A stretch of DNA of 13,761 nt from Tessaracoccus flavescens (GCA_020741375.1 DYZF01000259.1:1-13761); one strand, 5' to 3'. Positions 1-7,267 are shown, counted from the stretch's first letter. The notes: a model not told the origin generated them from the sequence alone. Numbers and translations are program-made.

Positions 1-285
1 TTCGAGCGCAGCGAGGTCGCTGGCCAGCCCACCGTCGGGGTGGTGGTGGAGGGTGGTGCCGTCGCAGCCCAGCCGGCTGGCCGCGGCGGCCAGTTCGGCT
101 TCGCGGATGGCGGCCAAATCTGGCGCGGCTCCTAAGGTGGAGGCCTCGCCCGCGGTGAGGCACGTGACGTGGACGCTGGCTCCGCCGTCGACGAATGAGG
201 AGATGACCGCGCCGAGGCCGAAGGATTCGTCGTCGGGGTGGGCGACGACGACGAGCACGCGGTTCCAGCTGGGCAAGTTGTTCAT
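1..285 (-). CDS. PIG-L (LmbE-like) family deacetylase, N-terminal part, cut by window edge
   Basis: The minus strand is open from an ATG at 285 to the window edge, giving 95 residues of an incomplete protein. Residues 10-20 read RVLVVVAHPDDE. AHPDDE (15-20) is the hallmark zinc-binding motif of PIG-L/LmbE N-acetylglucosaminyl deacetylases, with His16 and Asp19 the expected metal ligands. A GEAST(L)GA segment follows at about 50-57, then an AAIREAELAAAASRLG helix, the usual order in this fold. The family removes acetyl groups from GlcNAc-containing substrates; members include MshB and Mca of mycothiol metabolism. The visible part is too short to choose a substrate, and the later His ligand lies outside the window. 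There is no Shine-Dalgarno sequence. A TATACT box ends 6 nt before the ATG, so translation is probably leaderless. The gene diverges from ktrB and shares a CsoR-like dyad with it. The family call is firm; the specific function is unknown. Confidence 0.9.
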   Translation of the reverse strand, partial: MNNLPSWNRVLVVVAHPDDESFGLGAVISSFVDGGASVHVTCLTAGEASTLGAAPDLAAIREAELAAAASRLGCDGTTLHHHPDGGLASDLAALE

Positions 286-291
286 GCCTCG

Positions 292-297
292 AGTATA
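292..297 (-). promoter_or_regulatory. Probable -10 box of the PIG-L gene (leaderless start)
   Basis: On the minus strand TATACT is followed by 6 nt (CGAGGC) and then the ATG at 285. This places the expected transcription start on or next to the A of the ATG. No ribosome-binding site precedes the ATG. No recognisable -35 hexamer lies 16-18 bp upstream, and the GC-rich dyad 294-311 occupies that spacer, so the promoter is probably regulator-dependent or repressor-blocked. Confidence 0.6.
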
Positions 298-311
298 CCC
301 CCAGGGGTATA
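294..311. promoter_or_regulatory. CsoR/CstR-type palindromic operator candidate between divergent promoters
   Basis: TATACCCCCAGGGGTATA is a near-perfect dyad: eight of nine half-site positions pair and only the central C/A step breaks symmetry. An ATACCCC core mirrored by GGGGTAT is the kind of site bound by CsoR-family repressors (Cu(I)-sensing CsoR, persulfide-sensing CstR, RcnR-like). It overlaps the TATACT -10 box of the leftward PIG-L gene and lies about 48 bp upstream of the ktrB start. No CsoR-family gene is in the window, so the cognate regulator and its signal are unknown. Confidence 0.6.
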
Positions 312-346
312 AAGCGTGGTCGTTTTCGAAAGACTCGATCGCGGAG

Positions 347-352
347 TAGTGT
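347..352 (+). promoter_or_regulatory. Probable -10 box of ktrB (leaderless start)
   Basis: TAGTGT fits the actinobacterial TANNNT -10 pattern and is followed by 6 nt (GACGCC) and the GTG start at 359, the same geometry as at the opposing PIG-L gene. No purine-rich ribosome-binding site is present. The -35 region is weak (TTTCGA at 324-329, 17-bp spacing). A second possible -10, TATAAA at 308-313, lies inside the dyad and would give a leader of about 40 nt. Confidence 0.5.
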
Positions 353-358
353 GACGCC

Positions 359-1693
359 GTGCTCACCGCCCTGCGGAAGCTGACGCCCGTCCGCGCCATC
401 TTCTTGGCCTTCACCGTGGCAGTCTGGATCGGAATCGGACTGCTCATGTTGCCTTCGGCCAAGCATGATCCGGGCGGCGCCACCTTCATGGAGGCGTTCT
501 TCACCGCCACCTCCGCGATCTGTGTCACCGGTCTCGCCGTCGTCGACACCCAGCTGTACTGGACCCCCTTCGGGCAGGCCGTGATCATGGGCCTGATTCA
601 GGTGGGTGGCTTCGGCGTCATGACGCTCGCCACCGTCATCGGTTTGGCCGTCGTCGGGAAGCTGTCGCTGCGCTCGCAGCTCACAGCCGCGACTGAGGCG
701 CACGCGGAAGTGGGCGGCATCCGCGAGGTGCTCGCCGGCATCGTCAAGATCACCTTCCTCATCGAGGCGATCGCGACGGCGCTGCTCACCCTCCGGTTCT
801 GGCTCGGTTACGACTACTCGCTGCCCAAGGCGCTGTGGTACGGGGCTTTCCACGCGGTGTCGTCGTTCAACAACGCCGGCTTCGCGCTCTTCTCGGACAA
901 CCTCATGCCGCTCGTCGGCGACCCGTGGATCTGCCTGCCCATCGCCTTCGCCACGATCCTCGGTGGGCTCGGCTTCCCTGTGCTTCGTCAGCTGAAGCGG
1001 CACGGGTTCGACCTGCTTCGCTGGTCGATGAACACGCGTTTGGTCCTCGTGCTGACGCCGCTGTTCCTGCTGGCCGGTTGGCTCTACATCGGCGCGCTGG
1101 AGTGGACGAATCCCGCCACTCTGGGTCCGCTGCCCGTGGGCGAGAAGCTGCTCGCGTCGTTCTTCCACTCGGTGCAGACGCGCACGTCGGGGTTCAACTC
1201 GCTCGACGTCGGCGCCATGCACGAATCAACCTGGCTGGGCATGGACGTGCTGATGTTCATCGGCACCGGCCCCGCCGGCACGGGCGGCGGCATCAAGCTC
1301 ACGACGTTCGCCGTCCTGTTCTTCATCATCTGGACCGAGGTGCGCGGCGATTCCGCCGTCCACATCTTCGGCAAGCGACTCTCCCGCGCCGTCCACCGGC
1401 AGGCAATCTCCGTGGCGCTGCTCGCCGTCGCGCTCGTCGTCGGGGCCACCGGCACCATCATGCTGCTCAGCCCGTTCGGGTTGGACCGCGTGCTGTTCGA
1501 GGCCATCTCGGCGTTCGGCACCGTCGGGTTGTCGACGGGGATCACGGCGCAACTCGACACGGGGTCGCAACTGATCCTGTGCTTCCTCATGTACGTGGGC
1601 CGGCTGGGGCCCATCACCTTCGCGTCGGCGCTGGCGCTCGCGCGCCGCAAGCGTCTCTTCGAACTGCCCAAGGAAAGGCCGATCATTGGTTAA
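359..1693 (+). CDS. ktrB: Potassium uptake protein, TrkH/KtrB-type membrane subunit
   Basis: This 444-residue integral membrane protein matches the SKT (TrkH/KtrB/HKT) K+ transporter family in length and motifs. Four pore-loop repeats carry selectivity-filter glycines: CVTGL (55-59), NNAGF (171-175), TRTSGFN (274-280) and GTVGLSTG (387-394). Between repeats three and four, GTGPAGTGGGIK (302-313) corresponds to the flexible intramembrane gating loop, and GRLGP (414-418) is the usual C-terminal motif. It should carry K+ inward across the cytoplasmic membrane under control of the cytosolic RCK ring made by the next gene. The GTG at 359 is the first possible start after the in-frame stop at 347-349. 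It lacks a Shine-Dalgarno sequence and sits 6 nt after TAGTGT, suggesting leaderless translation. Its stop overlaps the ktrA start. KtrB is preferred over TrkH because the partner has a single RCK unit. The family is certain. Confidence 0.95.
   Translation: MLTALRKLTPVRAIFLAFTVAVWIGIGLLMLPSAKHDPGGATFMEAFFTATSAICVTGLAVVDTQLYWTPFGQAVIMGLIQVGGFGVMTLATVIGLAVVGKLSLRSQLTAATEAHAEVGGIREVLAGIVKITFLIEAIATALLTLRFWLGYDYSLPKALWYGAFHAVSSFNNAGFALFSDNLMPLVGDPWICLPIAFATILGGLGFPVLRQLKRHGFDLLRWSMNTRLVLVLTPLFLLAGWLYIGALEWTNPATLGPLPVGEKLLASFFHSVQTRTSGFNSLDVGAMHESTWLGMDVLMFIGTGPAGTGGGIKLTTFAVLFFIIWTEVRGDSAVHIFGKRLSRAVHRQAISVALLAVALVVGATGTIMLLSPFGLDRVLFEAISAFGTVGLSTGITAQLDTGSQLILCFLMYVGRLGPITFASALALARRKRLFELPKERPIIG
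1671..1678 (+). promoter_or_regulatory. Ribosome-binding site deciding the TTG start of ktrA
   Basis: AGGAAAGG lies within the last codons of ktrB, 7 nt before the TTG at 1686. It is the only good Shine-Dalgarno sequence in the area and supports the unusual TTG start. Confidence 0.7.
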
Positions 1694-2369
1694 CTTCGGA
1701 AGCTTCAAGAAGCCGAATGCCCTGACTGAGCGCGTCGTCGTCATCGGGTTGGGGCGCTTCGGCGAGTCGGTCGCGCTGGAGCTGATGGCCGCCGGCGCGG
1801 ACGTGCTCGGCATCGAGCGCAACGAGGACATCGTCCAGCGGTTGAACGGTCGCCTGACCCACGTGGTGCAGGCGGACGCCACCCAAGAAGAGGTGCTGCG
1901 CCAACTGGCGGTGCACGAGGCGGAGGTCGTCGTCGTGGCGATCGGCGACTCCATCGAGGCGAGCCTGCTGACCGCCTCCCTGGTACTGAGCCTGGGGGTG
2001 CCGCAGGTGTGGGCCAAGGCCGTCTCGGACGCGCACGGGCGCATCCTCGAGCAGATCGGGGTGCAGCACGTCGTCCACCCCGAGCGGTCGATCGGCAAGC
2101 GGGTCGCGCATCAGCTGCGCGCCCGGCTGCAGGACTACATCGAGCTGGGCGGCGGCTACGCGCTGGTGCGGACGCACCCACCGGTCGCGGTTGTGGGCAA
2201 GCCGATCCGCGATCTGCACGTCCGCAGCAAGTTCGGGGTGACGATCATCGCGTCGAAGCACGGCGGCTCCGATTGGGCCGATGTGACGGGCGACACCGTC
2301 CTCAGCTCGGACGATGAGATCCTGCTCACCGGCCCCATCGACAAGGCCGAGCGCTTCCACCTCCGCTAG
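1686..2369 (+). CDS. ktrA: Potassium uptake regulatory subunit, TrkA/KtrA-type RCK protein
   Basis: The 227-residue cytosolic protein has one RCK_N and one RCK_C domain, as in KtrA; E. coli TrkA has two tandem copies and about 458 residues. VVVIGLGRFGESVA (17-30) is the Rossmann GxGxxG nucleotide-binding loop. E44 (in LGIERN) sits at the end of strand beta-2, where it normally contacts the adenosine ribose, and ADAT (63-66) is the usual next motif. Residues about 145-227 form the RCK_C domain that binds cyclic di-nucleotides or other ligands in this family. KtrA forms an octameric ring that gates KtrB in response to ATP/ADP or NAD(H). The TTG start at 1686 overlaps the end of ktrB by 8 nt and follows AGGAAAGG at 7-nt spacing, so the two genes are translationally coupled. 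The gene ends just before an 88-nt palindrome that may terminate the transcript. Confidence 0.94.
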   Translation: MVNFGSFKKPNALTERVVVIGLGRFGESVALELMAAGADVLGIERNEDIVQRLNGRLTHVVQADATQEEVLRQLAVHEAEVVVVAIGDSIEASLLTASLVLSLGVPQVWAKAVSDAHGRILEQIGVQHVVHPERSIGKRVAHQLRARLQDYIELGGGYALVRTHPPVAVVGKPIRDLHVRSKFGVTIIASKHGGSDWADVTGDTVLSSDDEILLTGPIDKAERFHLR

Positions 2370-2501
2370 CGTGCGCCGTCGGGCCAGCTGAGGGAATGAG
2401 CAATTAGATGGGCTCGTCGTCGCGACACGCCGCAAGAGCGGCCTAAGTGGGCAACGAACCTATCTAATTGCTCATTCCCCTGGAGCCGAGCCAGCCGCGA
2501 C
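2370..2501. other. Convergent intergenic region between ktrA and UDP-glucose dehydrogenase
   Basis: These 132 bp separate two converging genes. No coding signal is seen. The region is dominated by the inverted repeat 2392-2479, whose arms are AT-rich relative to the surroundings. Confidence 0.7.
2392..2479. repeat. 88-nt palindromic element with perfect 18-bp terminal inverted repeats
   Basis: GGGAATGAGCAATTAGAT (2392-2409) is exactly complementary to ATCTAATTGCTCATTCCC (2462-2479). Pairing continues imperfectly inward for about 10 more positions, mostly as Watson-Crick pairs with scattered C/A or G/U steps. An apical hairpin GCCGC-AAGA-GCGGC occupies 2429-2442. The whole element folds into one long stem on either strand. 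The arms have only 7 G/C in 18 bp, unlike the very GC-rich flanks. It could act as a two-way terminator for ktrA and ugd, but it lacks a T-tract and is much longer than a normal terminator. A dispersed palindromic repeat (MITE/REP-like) or a structured small RNA fits as well. Confidence 0.8.
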
Positions 2502-3845
2502 CTACCAGGCCGGGACGCCGCGACCCATGCCGAAGTAGTTCCAGCCGGCCTCGCTCCAGCGGTGCGGGTCCAAGACGTTGCGCCCGTCGATCACGTTCGG
2601 CGACTTCACCAGCGGAAGGAGCGCCGCCGGATCCAGATCGACGAACTCGCGCCACGGCGTCAGGATCATCACCACATTGGCGTCCGTCACCGCCTCCTCG
2701 ACGGTGTCAGGCACGTTGATCTCGGGCTGGCGCTCGCGCAGGTGGCCCGCCGCCGCCGGATCGACGACGGCCAGCTCCGCCCCGCGGGCGTACAAGCGAC
2801 CTGCGATGTCGAGGGCGGGGGAGTCGCGCAGGTCGTCGGTGTCCGGCTTGAAGGTGATGCCCAGCACGGCGATCTTCTTGCCCACCAAACGACCGCCAAC
2901 TGCCTCCTCGGCCAGGTTGACGGCGTGGTCGCGACGGCGAAGGTTGATGGTGTCCACCTCGCGCAGGAACGTGAGGGCCTCGTCGACGCCCAGCTCGCCC
3001 GCCCGGGCCATGAACGCGCGGATGTCCTTCGGTAGGCAGCCGCCGCCGAAGCCGATGCCGGCCTGCAGGAACTTGGAGCCGATCCGGTCGTCGTAGCCGA
3101 TCGCTTGGGCCAAGCGGGTGACGTCGCCGCCCGTGGCGTCGCAGAGCTCGGCCATGGCGTTGATGAACGAGATCTTGGTGGCGAGGAAGCTGTTGGCGGC
3201 TACCTTGACCAGCTCCGCCGTCGGATAGTTGGCCACAACCAGCGGGGTGCCGGCGGCCAGCGCCGTCGCGTAGCACTCGTCCAGCATGGCCTTGGCGATC
3301 TCGCCCTGCTCGCGGTCGTCGGGCAGGCCGTAGACGAAGCGGTCCGGGGTGAGGGTGTCTTGAACGGCGTAGCCCTCGCGCAGGAACTCCGGGTTCCACG
3401 CGAGCAGCAGGTTCTTGCCAGATGCTGCGAGCTTGTCGGCGATCCCTTGTGCGGTGCCGACGGGGACCGTGGACTTGCCCGCGACCAGCGCCGGCCGGCC
3501 CTCAGCCGACGGCGCCGCGTGCTCGATGATGGTCGCCACCGCCTGGTTCACGTAGGTCATGTCTGCGCCCAGCCGGCCCTGCAGCTGCGGCGTGCCCACG
3601 CCGATGAAGTGGATCTCCGCGTCGGCGATCTGCGCGGGATCCGTCGTGAAGCGCAGCTTCCCGGACTCGACGTGCCGCTTCAGCAGCTCCGGGAAGCCGG
3701 GCTCGTGGAACGGGGGCGTTCCCTCCGCCAGCAACCCAACCTTCTTCTCATCCACATCGAGCCCGACGACGTCGTGGCCCAGTTCGGCCATGCAGGCCGC
3801 GTGGACGGCACCGAGATACCCGCAGCCGATCACAGAAACGCGCAT
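2502..3845 (-). CDS. ugd: UDP-glucose 6-dehydrogenase
   Basis: The 447-residue cytosolic enzyme oxidises UDP-glucose to UDP-glucuronate with two NAD+, feeding surface polysaccharide or glycolipid synthesis. The N-terminal Rossmann domain begins MRVSVIGCGYLG, with the GxGxxG loop at 7-12 and acidic D30 at the end of beta-2. GKSTVPVGT (123-131) and NPEFLREG (151-158) are family motifs. ELVKVAANSFLATKISF (211-227) supplies the conserved Lys214. GFGGGCLPKD (265-274) carries the catalytic Cys270. TFKPDTDDLRDSP (331-343) marks the C-terminal UDP-binding domain. The ATG at 3845 is chosen because it starts directly at the Rossmann strand; an 18-codon upstream extension to 3899 has no family character. 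No Shine-Dalgarno sequence precedes it, but TTAACT lies 6 nt upstream, a weak -10 candidate. No glycosyltransferase or polymerase gene is nearby, so the end product cannot be named. UDP-ManNAc dehydrogenase is a less likely alternative. Confidence 0.94.
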   Translation of the reverse strand: MRVSVIGCGYLGAVHAACMAELGHDVVGLDVDEKKVGLLAEGTPPFHEPGFPELLKRHVESGKLRFTTDPAQIADAEIHFIGVGTPQLQGRLGADMTYVNQAVATIIEHAAPSAEGRPALVAGKSTVPVGTAQGIADKLAASGKNLLLAWNPEFLREGYAVQDTLTPDRFVYGLPDDREQGEIAKAMLDECYATALAAGTPLVVANYPTAELVKVAANSFLATKISFINAMAELCDATGGDVTRLAQAIGYDDRIGSKFLQAGIGFGGGCLPKDIRAFMARAGELGVDEALTFLREVDTINLRRRDHAVNLAEEAVGGRLVGKKIAVLGITFKPDTDDLRDSPALDIAGRLYARGAELAVVDPAAAGHLRERQPEINVPDTVEEAVTDANVVMILTPWREFVDLDPAALLPLVKSPNVIDGRNVLDPHRWSEAGWNYFGMGRGVPAW

Positions 3846-3929
3846 GAGGCTAGTTAACCAGTACCGAGCCAATCGGGGCCCCGCCTTCCCGCTGCCCATG
3901 GATTGCGCCAGAATGGGGCATCTAGCCTC
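3846..3929. repeat. Short inverted repeat in the ugd/FGGY-kinase divergent region
   Basis: GAGGCTAG at 3846-3853, next to the ugd ATG, is exactly complementary to CTAGCCTC at 3922-3929, just before the kinase ribosome-binding site. Each gene therefore sees CTAGCCTC at the end of its upstream region. Eight base pairs at this distance could be coincidence; a shared regulator site is the alternative. Confidence 0.3.
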
Positions 3930-3934
3930 GGAGG
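3930..3934 (+). promoter_or_regulatory. Ribosome-binding site fixing the GTG start of the FGGY kinase
   Basis: GGAGG lies 7 nt before the GTG at 3942. The in-frame TTG at 3903 has no such site, so the shorter protein is preferred. A possible -10, CAGAAT at 3909-3914, would give a leader of about 20 nt. Confidence 0.75.
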
Positions 3935-3941
3935 TTTACCA

Positions 3942-5525
3942 GTGGACAAGACTGCAGTGATCGCAGCGGCACAGACGGCGCTCGGTATCGAGTTCGGCTC
4001 AACCCGCATCAAGGCCGTCCTCATCGGCCCGGACCGGCAACCGCTGGCCACCGGCGGCCACGAGTGGAAGTCCAAGCTGGCCGACGGCGTGTGGACGTAC
4101 GACGAACTCGCCATCTGGTCCGGCCTGCAAGCCGCCTACGCGGATCTCGCCGCCAACGTCGAGTCCACGTACGGCGTGAAGCTGGAACGAGTGGGCGCGC
4201 TCGGCATCTCCGGCATGATGCACGGCTATCTGGCGTTAGACGGCGACGGCTCCCTTCTGGTTCCCTTCCGCACCTGGCAGAACACCATCACCGGCGAAGC
4301 GGCCGGCGAACTGACCCAGCTGTTCCAGCACGCCATCCCGCAGCGCTGGTCCATCGCGCACCTGTACCAAGCCGTGCTCAACGGCGAAGAGCATGTGGCC
4401 CGGATCGCCTCGCTGAACACGCTGGCGGTCTACGTGAACTACAAGCTGACGGGCGAGCGCACCGCCGGCGTGGGTGAAGCCAGCGGCATATTCCCGATCG
4501 ACATCACCACCGGCTCGTTTAACGAGACCATGCTCAACCAGTTCGACGACCGCGCCGCAGGCAAGGGCGTGGGCTGGAAGATCCGCGACCTCCTGCCCCG
4601 CGTGCTGAGCGCCGGCGAGCAGGCCGGAACCCTGACCGACGAGGGCGCGCGTCTCCTCGATCCCACCGGAACCCTGCAGGCCGGCATCCCCGTCGCGCCG
4701 CCGGAGGGCGATGCCGGCACCGGCATGGTCGCGACCAACTCCGTCGCCCGGCGCACCGCCAACGTCTCGGCCGGCACGTCGATCTTCGCGATGGTGGTGC
4801 TGGAGAAGGAGCTCTCGCAGCTGCGCGAGGAGATCGACCTCGTCACCACCCCCGCCGGCGACCTCGTCGCCATGGCGCACTGCAACAACGGCACCGTCGA
4901 TCTATCGGCGTGGGTGTCGCTGTTCGGTGAGGTCGCGGCGGCGCTGGGCGCAGACGTCGACACCACCACGCTCTTCGAGACCCTCTACCGTTCTGCGCTC
5001 GACGGCGACCCCGACGGCGGCGGCATGCTCGCGTACAACTACCTCGCCGGCGAGCACGTCACCGGCTTGGAAGAGGGCCGTCCTCTGTTCGTCCGCACGC
5101 CGGAGAGCAGCTTCACGCTGGCCAACTTCATGCGCACGCACCTGTTCTCCTCGCTCGGCGCGCTGCGCGTCGGCATGGACGTGCTGCTCAAGGACGAGGG
5201 CGTCGAGCTGGATTCGATGTTCGCCCACGGCGGCCTGTTCAAGACGAAGGGTGTTGCGCAGCGGTTCCTCGCGGCCGCGATGGATACCCCCGTCTCCGTC
5301 GGCGACCTCGCCGGCGAGGGTGGCGCTTGGGGCATGGCCCTGTTGGCGGCGTTCCTCGACGTCGAGGGCCAGTCGCTGGCCGATTGGCTCGGCTCGGAGG
5401 TCTTCGCCGGCGCTGAGGTGGACACGGTCCAGCCCGACGCGGCTGACGTTGAGGGCTTCAACCAGTTCATGGAGCGCTACCGCGCCGGTCTCGCGATCGA
5501 GCGGGCCGCCGTCGACGCGTTGTAG
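3942..5525 (+). CDS. FGGY-family carbohydrate kinase (xylulokinase/ribulokinase-like)
   Basis: The 527-residue protein has the two-domain actin-like fold of the FGGY sugar kinases, which transfer phosphate from ATP to a sugar hydroxyl. [11 protein letters not shown] (14-24) is the phosphate-1 loop, with Glu where most family members have Asp (GID.GT). ISGMMHG (89-95) corresponds to the sugar-contact motif. [11 protein letters not shown] (256-266) supplies the probable catalytic base Asp257, SAGTSIF (277-283) is phosphate-2, and HGGLFKTKG (429-437) lies at the adenosine site. The sequence resembles a divergent FGGY group often annotated as xylulokinase or ATPase, which as I recall includes the AraK-type ribulokinase of clostridia. 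No araA, araD, xylA or sugar transporter is in the window, so the substrate is open. The start is fixed by GGAGG at 3930-3934. argS follows 39 bp downstream on the same strand. The family is certain; the substrate is not. Confidence 0.88.
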   Translation: MDKTAVIAAAQTALGIEFGSTRIKAVLIGPDRQPLATGGHEWKSKLADGVWTYDELAIWSGLQAAYADLAANVESTYGVKLERVGALGISGMMHGYLALDGDGSLLVPFRTWQNTITGEAAGELTQLFQHAIPQRWSIAHLYQAVLNGEEHVARIASLNTLAVYVNYKLTGERTAGVGEASGIFPIDITTGSFNETMLNQFDDRAAGKGVGWKIRDLLPRVLSAGEQAGTLTDEGARLLDPTGTLQAGIPVAPPEGDAGTGMVATNSVARRTANVSAGTSIFAMVVLEKELSQLREEIDLVTTPAGDLVAMAHCNNGTVDLSAWVSLFGEVAAALGADVDTTTLFETLYRSALDGDPDGGGMLAYNYLAGEHVTGLEEGRPLFVRTPESSFTLANFMRTHLFSSLGALRVGMDVLLKDEGVELDSMFAHGGLFKTKGVAQRFLAAAMDTPVSVGDLAGEGGAWGMALLAAFLDVEGQSLADWLGSEVFAGAEVDTVQPDAADVEGFNQFMERYRAGLAIERAAVDAL

Positions 5526-5548
5526 AAGTGGAACCCGCCCGCGGGCAG

Positions 5549-5557
5549 TGAAAGAAT
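5549..5557 (+). promoter_or_regulatory. Possible extended -10 element for argS
   Basis: TGA followed by AAGAAT resembles an extended (TGN) -10 element ending 7 nt before the ATG at 5565. Neither candidate start of argS (5556 or 5565) has a Shine-Dalgarno sequence, so a leaderless transcript starting at 5565 is plausible. The first hexamer base is not T, so this is weaker than the other promoters listed. Confidence 0.35.
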
Positions 5558-5564
5558 GGCTCCC

Positions 5565-7199
5565 ATGCAGTCATTGCCCGCGCTCCTCGACGCCCGCCTC
5601 CGCGACCTCACGGGGGTTGATCCGGAGATGCGTCCGGCCACCAAGCCACAGTTCGGCCACTTCCAGTCCAACGTGGCGCTCCGCCTGGCAAAGCAGGAGG
5701 GTCGCCCACCGCGCGAGGTGGCGGCCGACATCGTCGAGAAGCTCGACGTCGCCGACCTCTGCGAGCCGCTCGAGATCGCCGGACCCGGCTTCATCAACTT
5801 CCGCATGCGCTCCGACGTGCTCGCCGAATCGGCCACCGGGCTGCTCGAAGATCCGCACTCCGGCATCAACCCCGCCGCGTACCCGCAGCGCGTCGTCATC
5901 GACTACTCGGCGCCCAACGTCGCCAAGCAGATGCACGTCGGTCACCTGCGCACCACGATCATCGGCGACTGCTTCAACCGCGTGCTGTCCACCATCGGCC
6001 ACACCGTCATCGCTCAGAACCACATCGGCGACTGGGGCACCCAGTTCGGCATGCTGATCGAGCAGGTGCTCGACGAGGGCATCGACGCGTCGCAGCTCAC
6101 CCTCGCCGAGGCCGACGCCCTCTACAAGCGCGCCGCCTCCCGCTTCAAGGAGGACGAGGATTTCGCCACCCGTGCCCGCGCCCGTGTGGCCGTGTTCCAG
6201 GGCGGCGACGAGGAATCGCTCAACATCTGGCGCCAGCTCGTCGAAATCTCCAAGCCCGCGTTCAACGAGGCCTACCGTCGCCTCGGCGTCCTGCTCACCG
6301 ACGACGACCTAGCCGGCGAGAGCACCTACAACGACGACCTGCCCGTTCTGGTGAAGGAACTCGAGGAGTCCGGGGTCGCGGTGGTGGACGACGGCGCCCT
6401 CTGCGTCTTCGTCGACGGCTTCGACGCCCCGCTCATCGTGCGCAAGCGCGACGGCGGCTACGGCTACGCCACCACAGACCTCGCGGCCATTCGCCGTCGA
6501 GTGCAGGAGATCGAGGCCGACCGCCTCATCTACGTCACCGACGCGCGCCAGGCCGGGCACTTCGCCCAGGTATTCGCCGCCGCCCGCAAGGCCGGGTTCC
6601 TGCCCGAGGATGTCACGGCGCAGCACGTCGGCTATGGCATGGTGTTGGGTCAGGACGGTCGCCCGTTCAAGACTCGTGACGGTTCGGCCGCCTCGCTCGA
6701 ATCCCTCCTCGACGCCGCCGAGGAGGAGGCCGCGCCCAACGTGGCACTCGCCGCGATCAAGTACGCCGACCTCAGCTCCGGCCTGCAGAAGGATTACACC
6801 TTCGACGCCGAGCGCATGGTCAAGACCACCGGCAACACCGGCCCCTACCTCCAGTACGCGCACGCCCGCGCGTCGAACATTCTCCGCAACGCCGAGGCGC
6901 AGGATCTCCACTGGGGTGCGGTGACGGTCCTCGAGGAGCCCGTCGAGCAGCAGTTGGCGCTCCAGCTCAGCGGCTTCGGCGACGTCGTCGACGAGGTGGC
7001 TCACGAGCTGCAGCCGCACAAACTGTGCACCTACCTGTACGAGCTGGCCAGCACGGCGGCGTCGTTCTACGAAACCTGCCCGGCGCTGAAGGCCGAGGGC
7101 GACGTGCGCGCCTCGCGCCTCGCTCTGTGGGCTGCCGTCAAGCAGGTGCTCGCCAAGGGTCTGTACCTCCTCGGCATCGACGCCCCCGAGCGCATGTAG
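5565..7199 (+). CDS. argS: Arginyl-tRNA synthetase
   Basis: This class Ia aminoacyl-tRNA synthetase (544 residues from the ATG at 5565, 547 from the ATG at 5556) charges tRNA-Arg with arginine using ATP. In the 547-residue numbering, an Add1-like N-terminal domain contains PQFGHFQSNVALRLAK (31-46) and GPGFINFRM (76-84). The catalytic core has YSAPNVAKQMHVGHLRTT (117-134), with HVGH as the HIGH motif, and QNHIGDWGTQFG (154-165). The KMSKS position reads KTRDGS (372-377), the degenerate form usual in ArgRS. The DALR anticodon-binding domain ends ERM, as is common in this family. The 5565 start is preferred because a possible extended -10 element ends 7 nt before it and would overlap the 5556 ATG; the N-terminus is uncertain by three residues. 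The gene follows the kinase by 39 bp and ends before a strong hairpin at 7212-7253. Confidence 0.96.
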   Translation: MQSLPALLDARLRDLTGVDPEMRPATKPQFGHFQSNVALRLAKQEGRPPREVAADIVEKLDVADLCEPLEIAGPGFINFRMRSDVLAESATGLLEDPHSGINPAAYPQRVVIDYSAPNVAKQMHVGHLRTTIIGDCFNRVLSTIGHTVIAQNHIGDWGTQFGMLIEQVLDEGIDASQLTLAEADALYKRAASRFKEDEDFATRARARVAVFQGGDEESLNIWRQLVEISKPAFNEAYRRLGVLLTDDDLAGESTYNDDLPVLVKELEESGVAVVDDGALCVFVDGFDAPLIVRKRDGGYGYATTDLAAIRRRVQEIEADRLIYVTDARQAGHFAQVFAAARKAGFLPEDVTAQHVGYGMVLGQDGRPFKTRDGSAASLESLLDAAEEEAAPNVALAAIKYADLSSGLQKDYTFDAERMVKTTGNTGPYLQYAHARASNILRNAEAQDLHWGAVTVLEEPVEQQLALQLSGFGDVVDEVAHELQPHKLCTYLYELASTAASFYETCPALKAEGDVRASRLALWAAVKQVLAKGLYLLGIDAPERM

Positions 7200-7211
7200 A
7201 CGCCTCACCAC

Positions 7212-7253
7212 ACGCACAACGCCCCGGCTCGAGAGAACCGGGGCGTTGTGCGT
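7212..7253. terminator. Bidirectional hairpin terminator between argS and ppgK
   Basis: A perfect 16-bp stem pairs 7212-7227 with 7238-7253 around a 10-nt loop (7228-7237). The stem contains CGCCCCGG and its complement and lies exactly between two converging genes. No T-tract follows on either strand, as is common for actinobacterial terminators. Confidence 0.85.
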
Positions 7254-7267
7254 TGCAGGGTTGGCTG

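Noticed and set aside
53..349. A 98-codon plus-strand frame at the left edge
   Set aside because: It is antisense to the PIG-L gene with its AHPDDE motif and runs through the operator region.
835..1725. A 296-codon plus-strand frame inside ktrB
   Set aside because: It overlaps the conserved KtrB pore region and has an Arg/Ala-rich composition with no family pattern.
1226..2098. A 290-codon minus-strand frame opposite ktrB and ktrA
   Set aside because: It is antisense to two well-supported genes with low-complexity composition; the GC-rich codon bias explains the open frame.
5537..5546. GCCCGCGGGC palindrome between the kinase and argS
   Set aside because: It is a 10-bp GC-only palindrome that cannot form a hairpin loop, expected by chance in such DNA.
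4711..6057. A 448-codon open frame spanning the end of the FGGY kinase and the start of argS
   Set aside because: It is a shifted frame of two real genes, very rich in Arg, Ser and Pro, as GC-rich shadow frames are, and has no recognisable domain.
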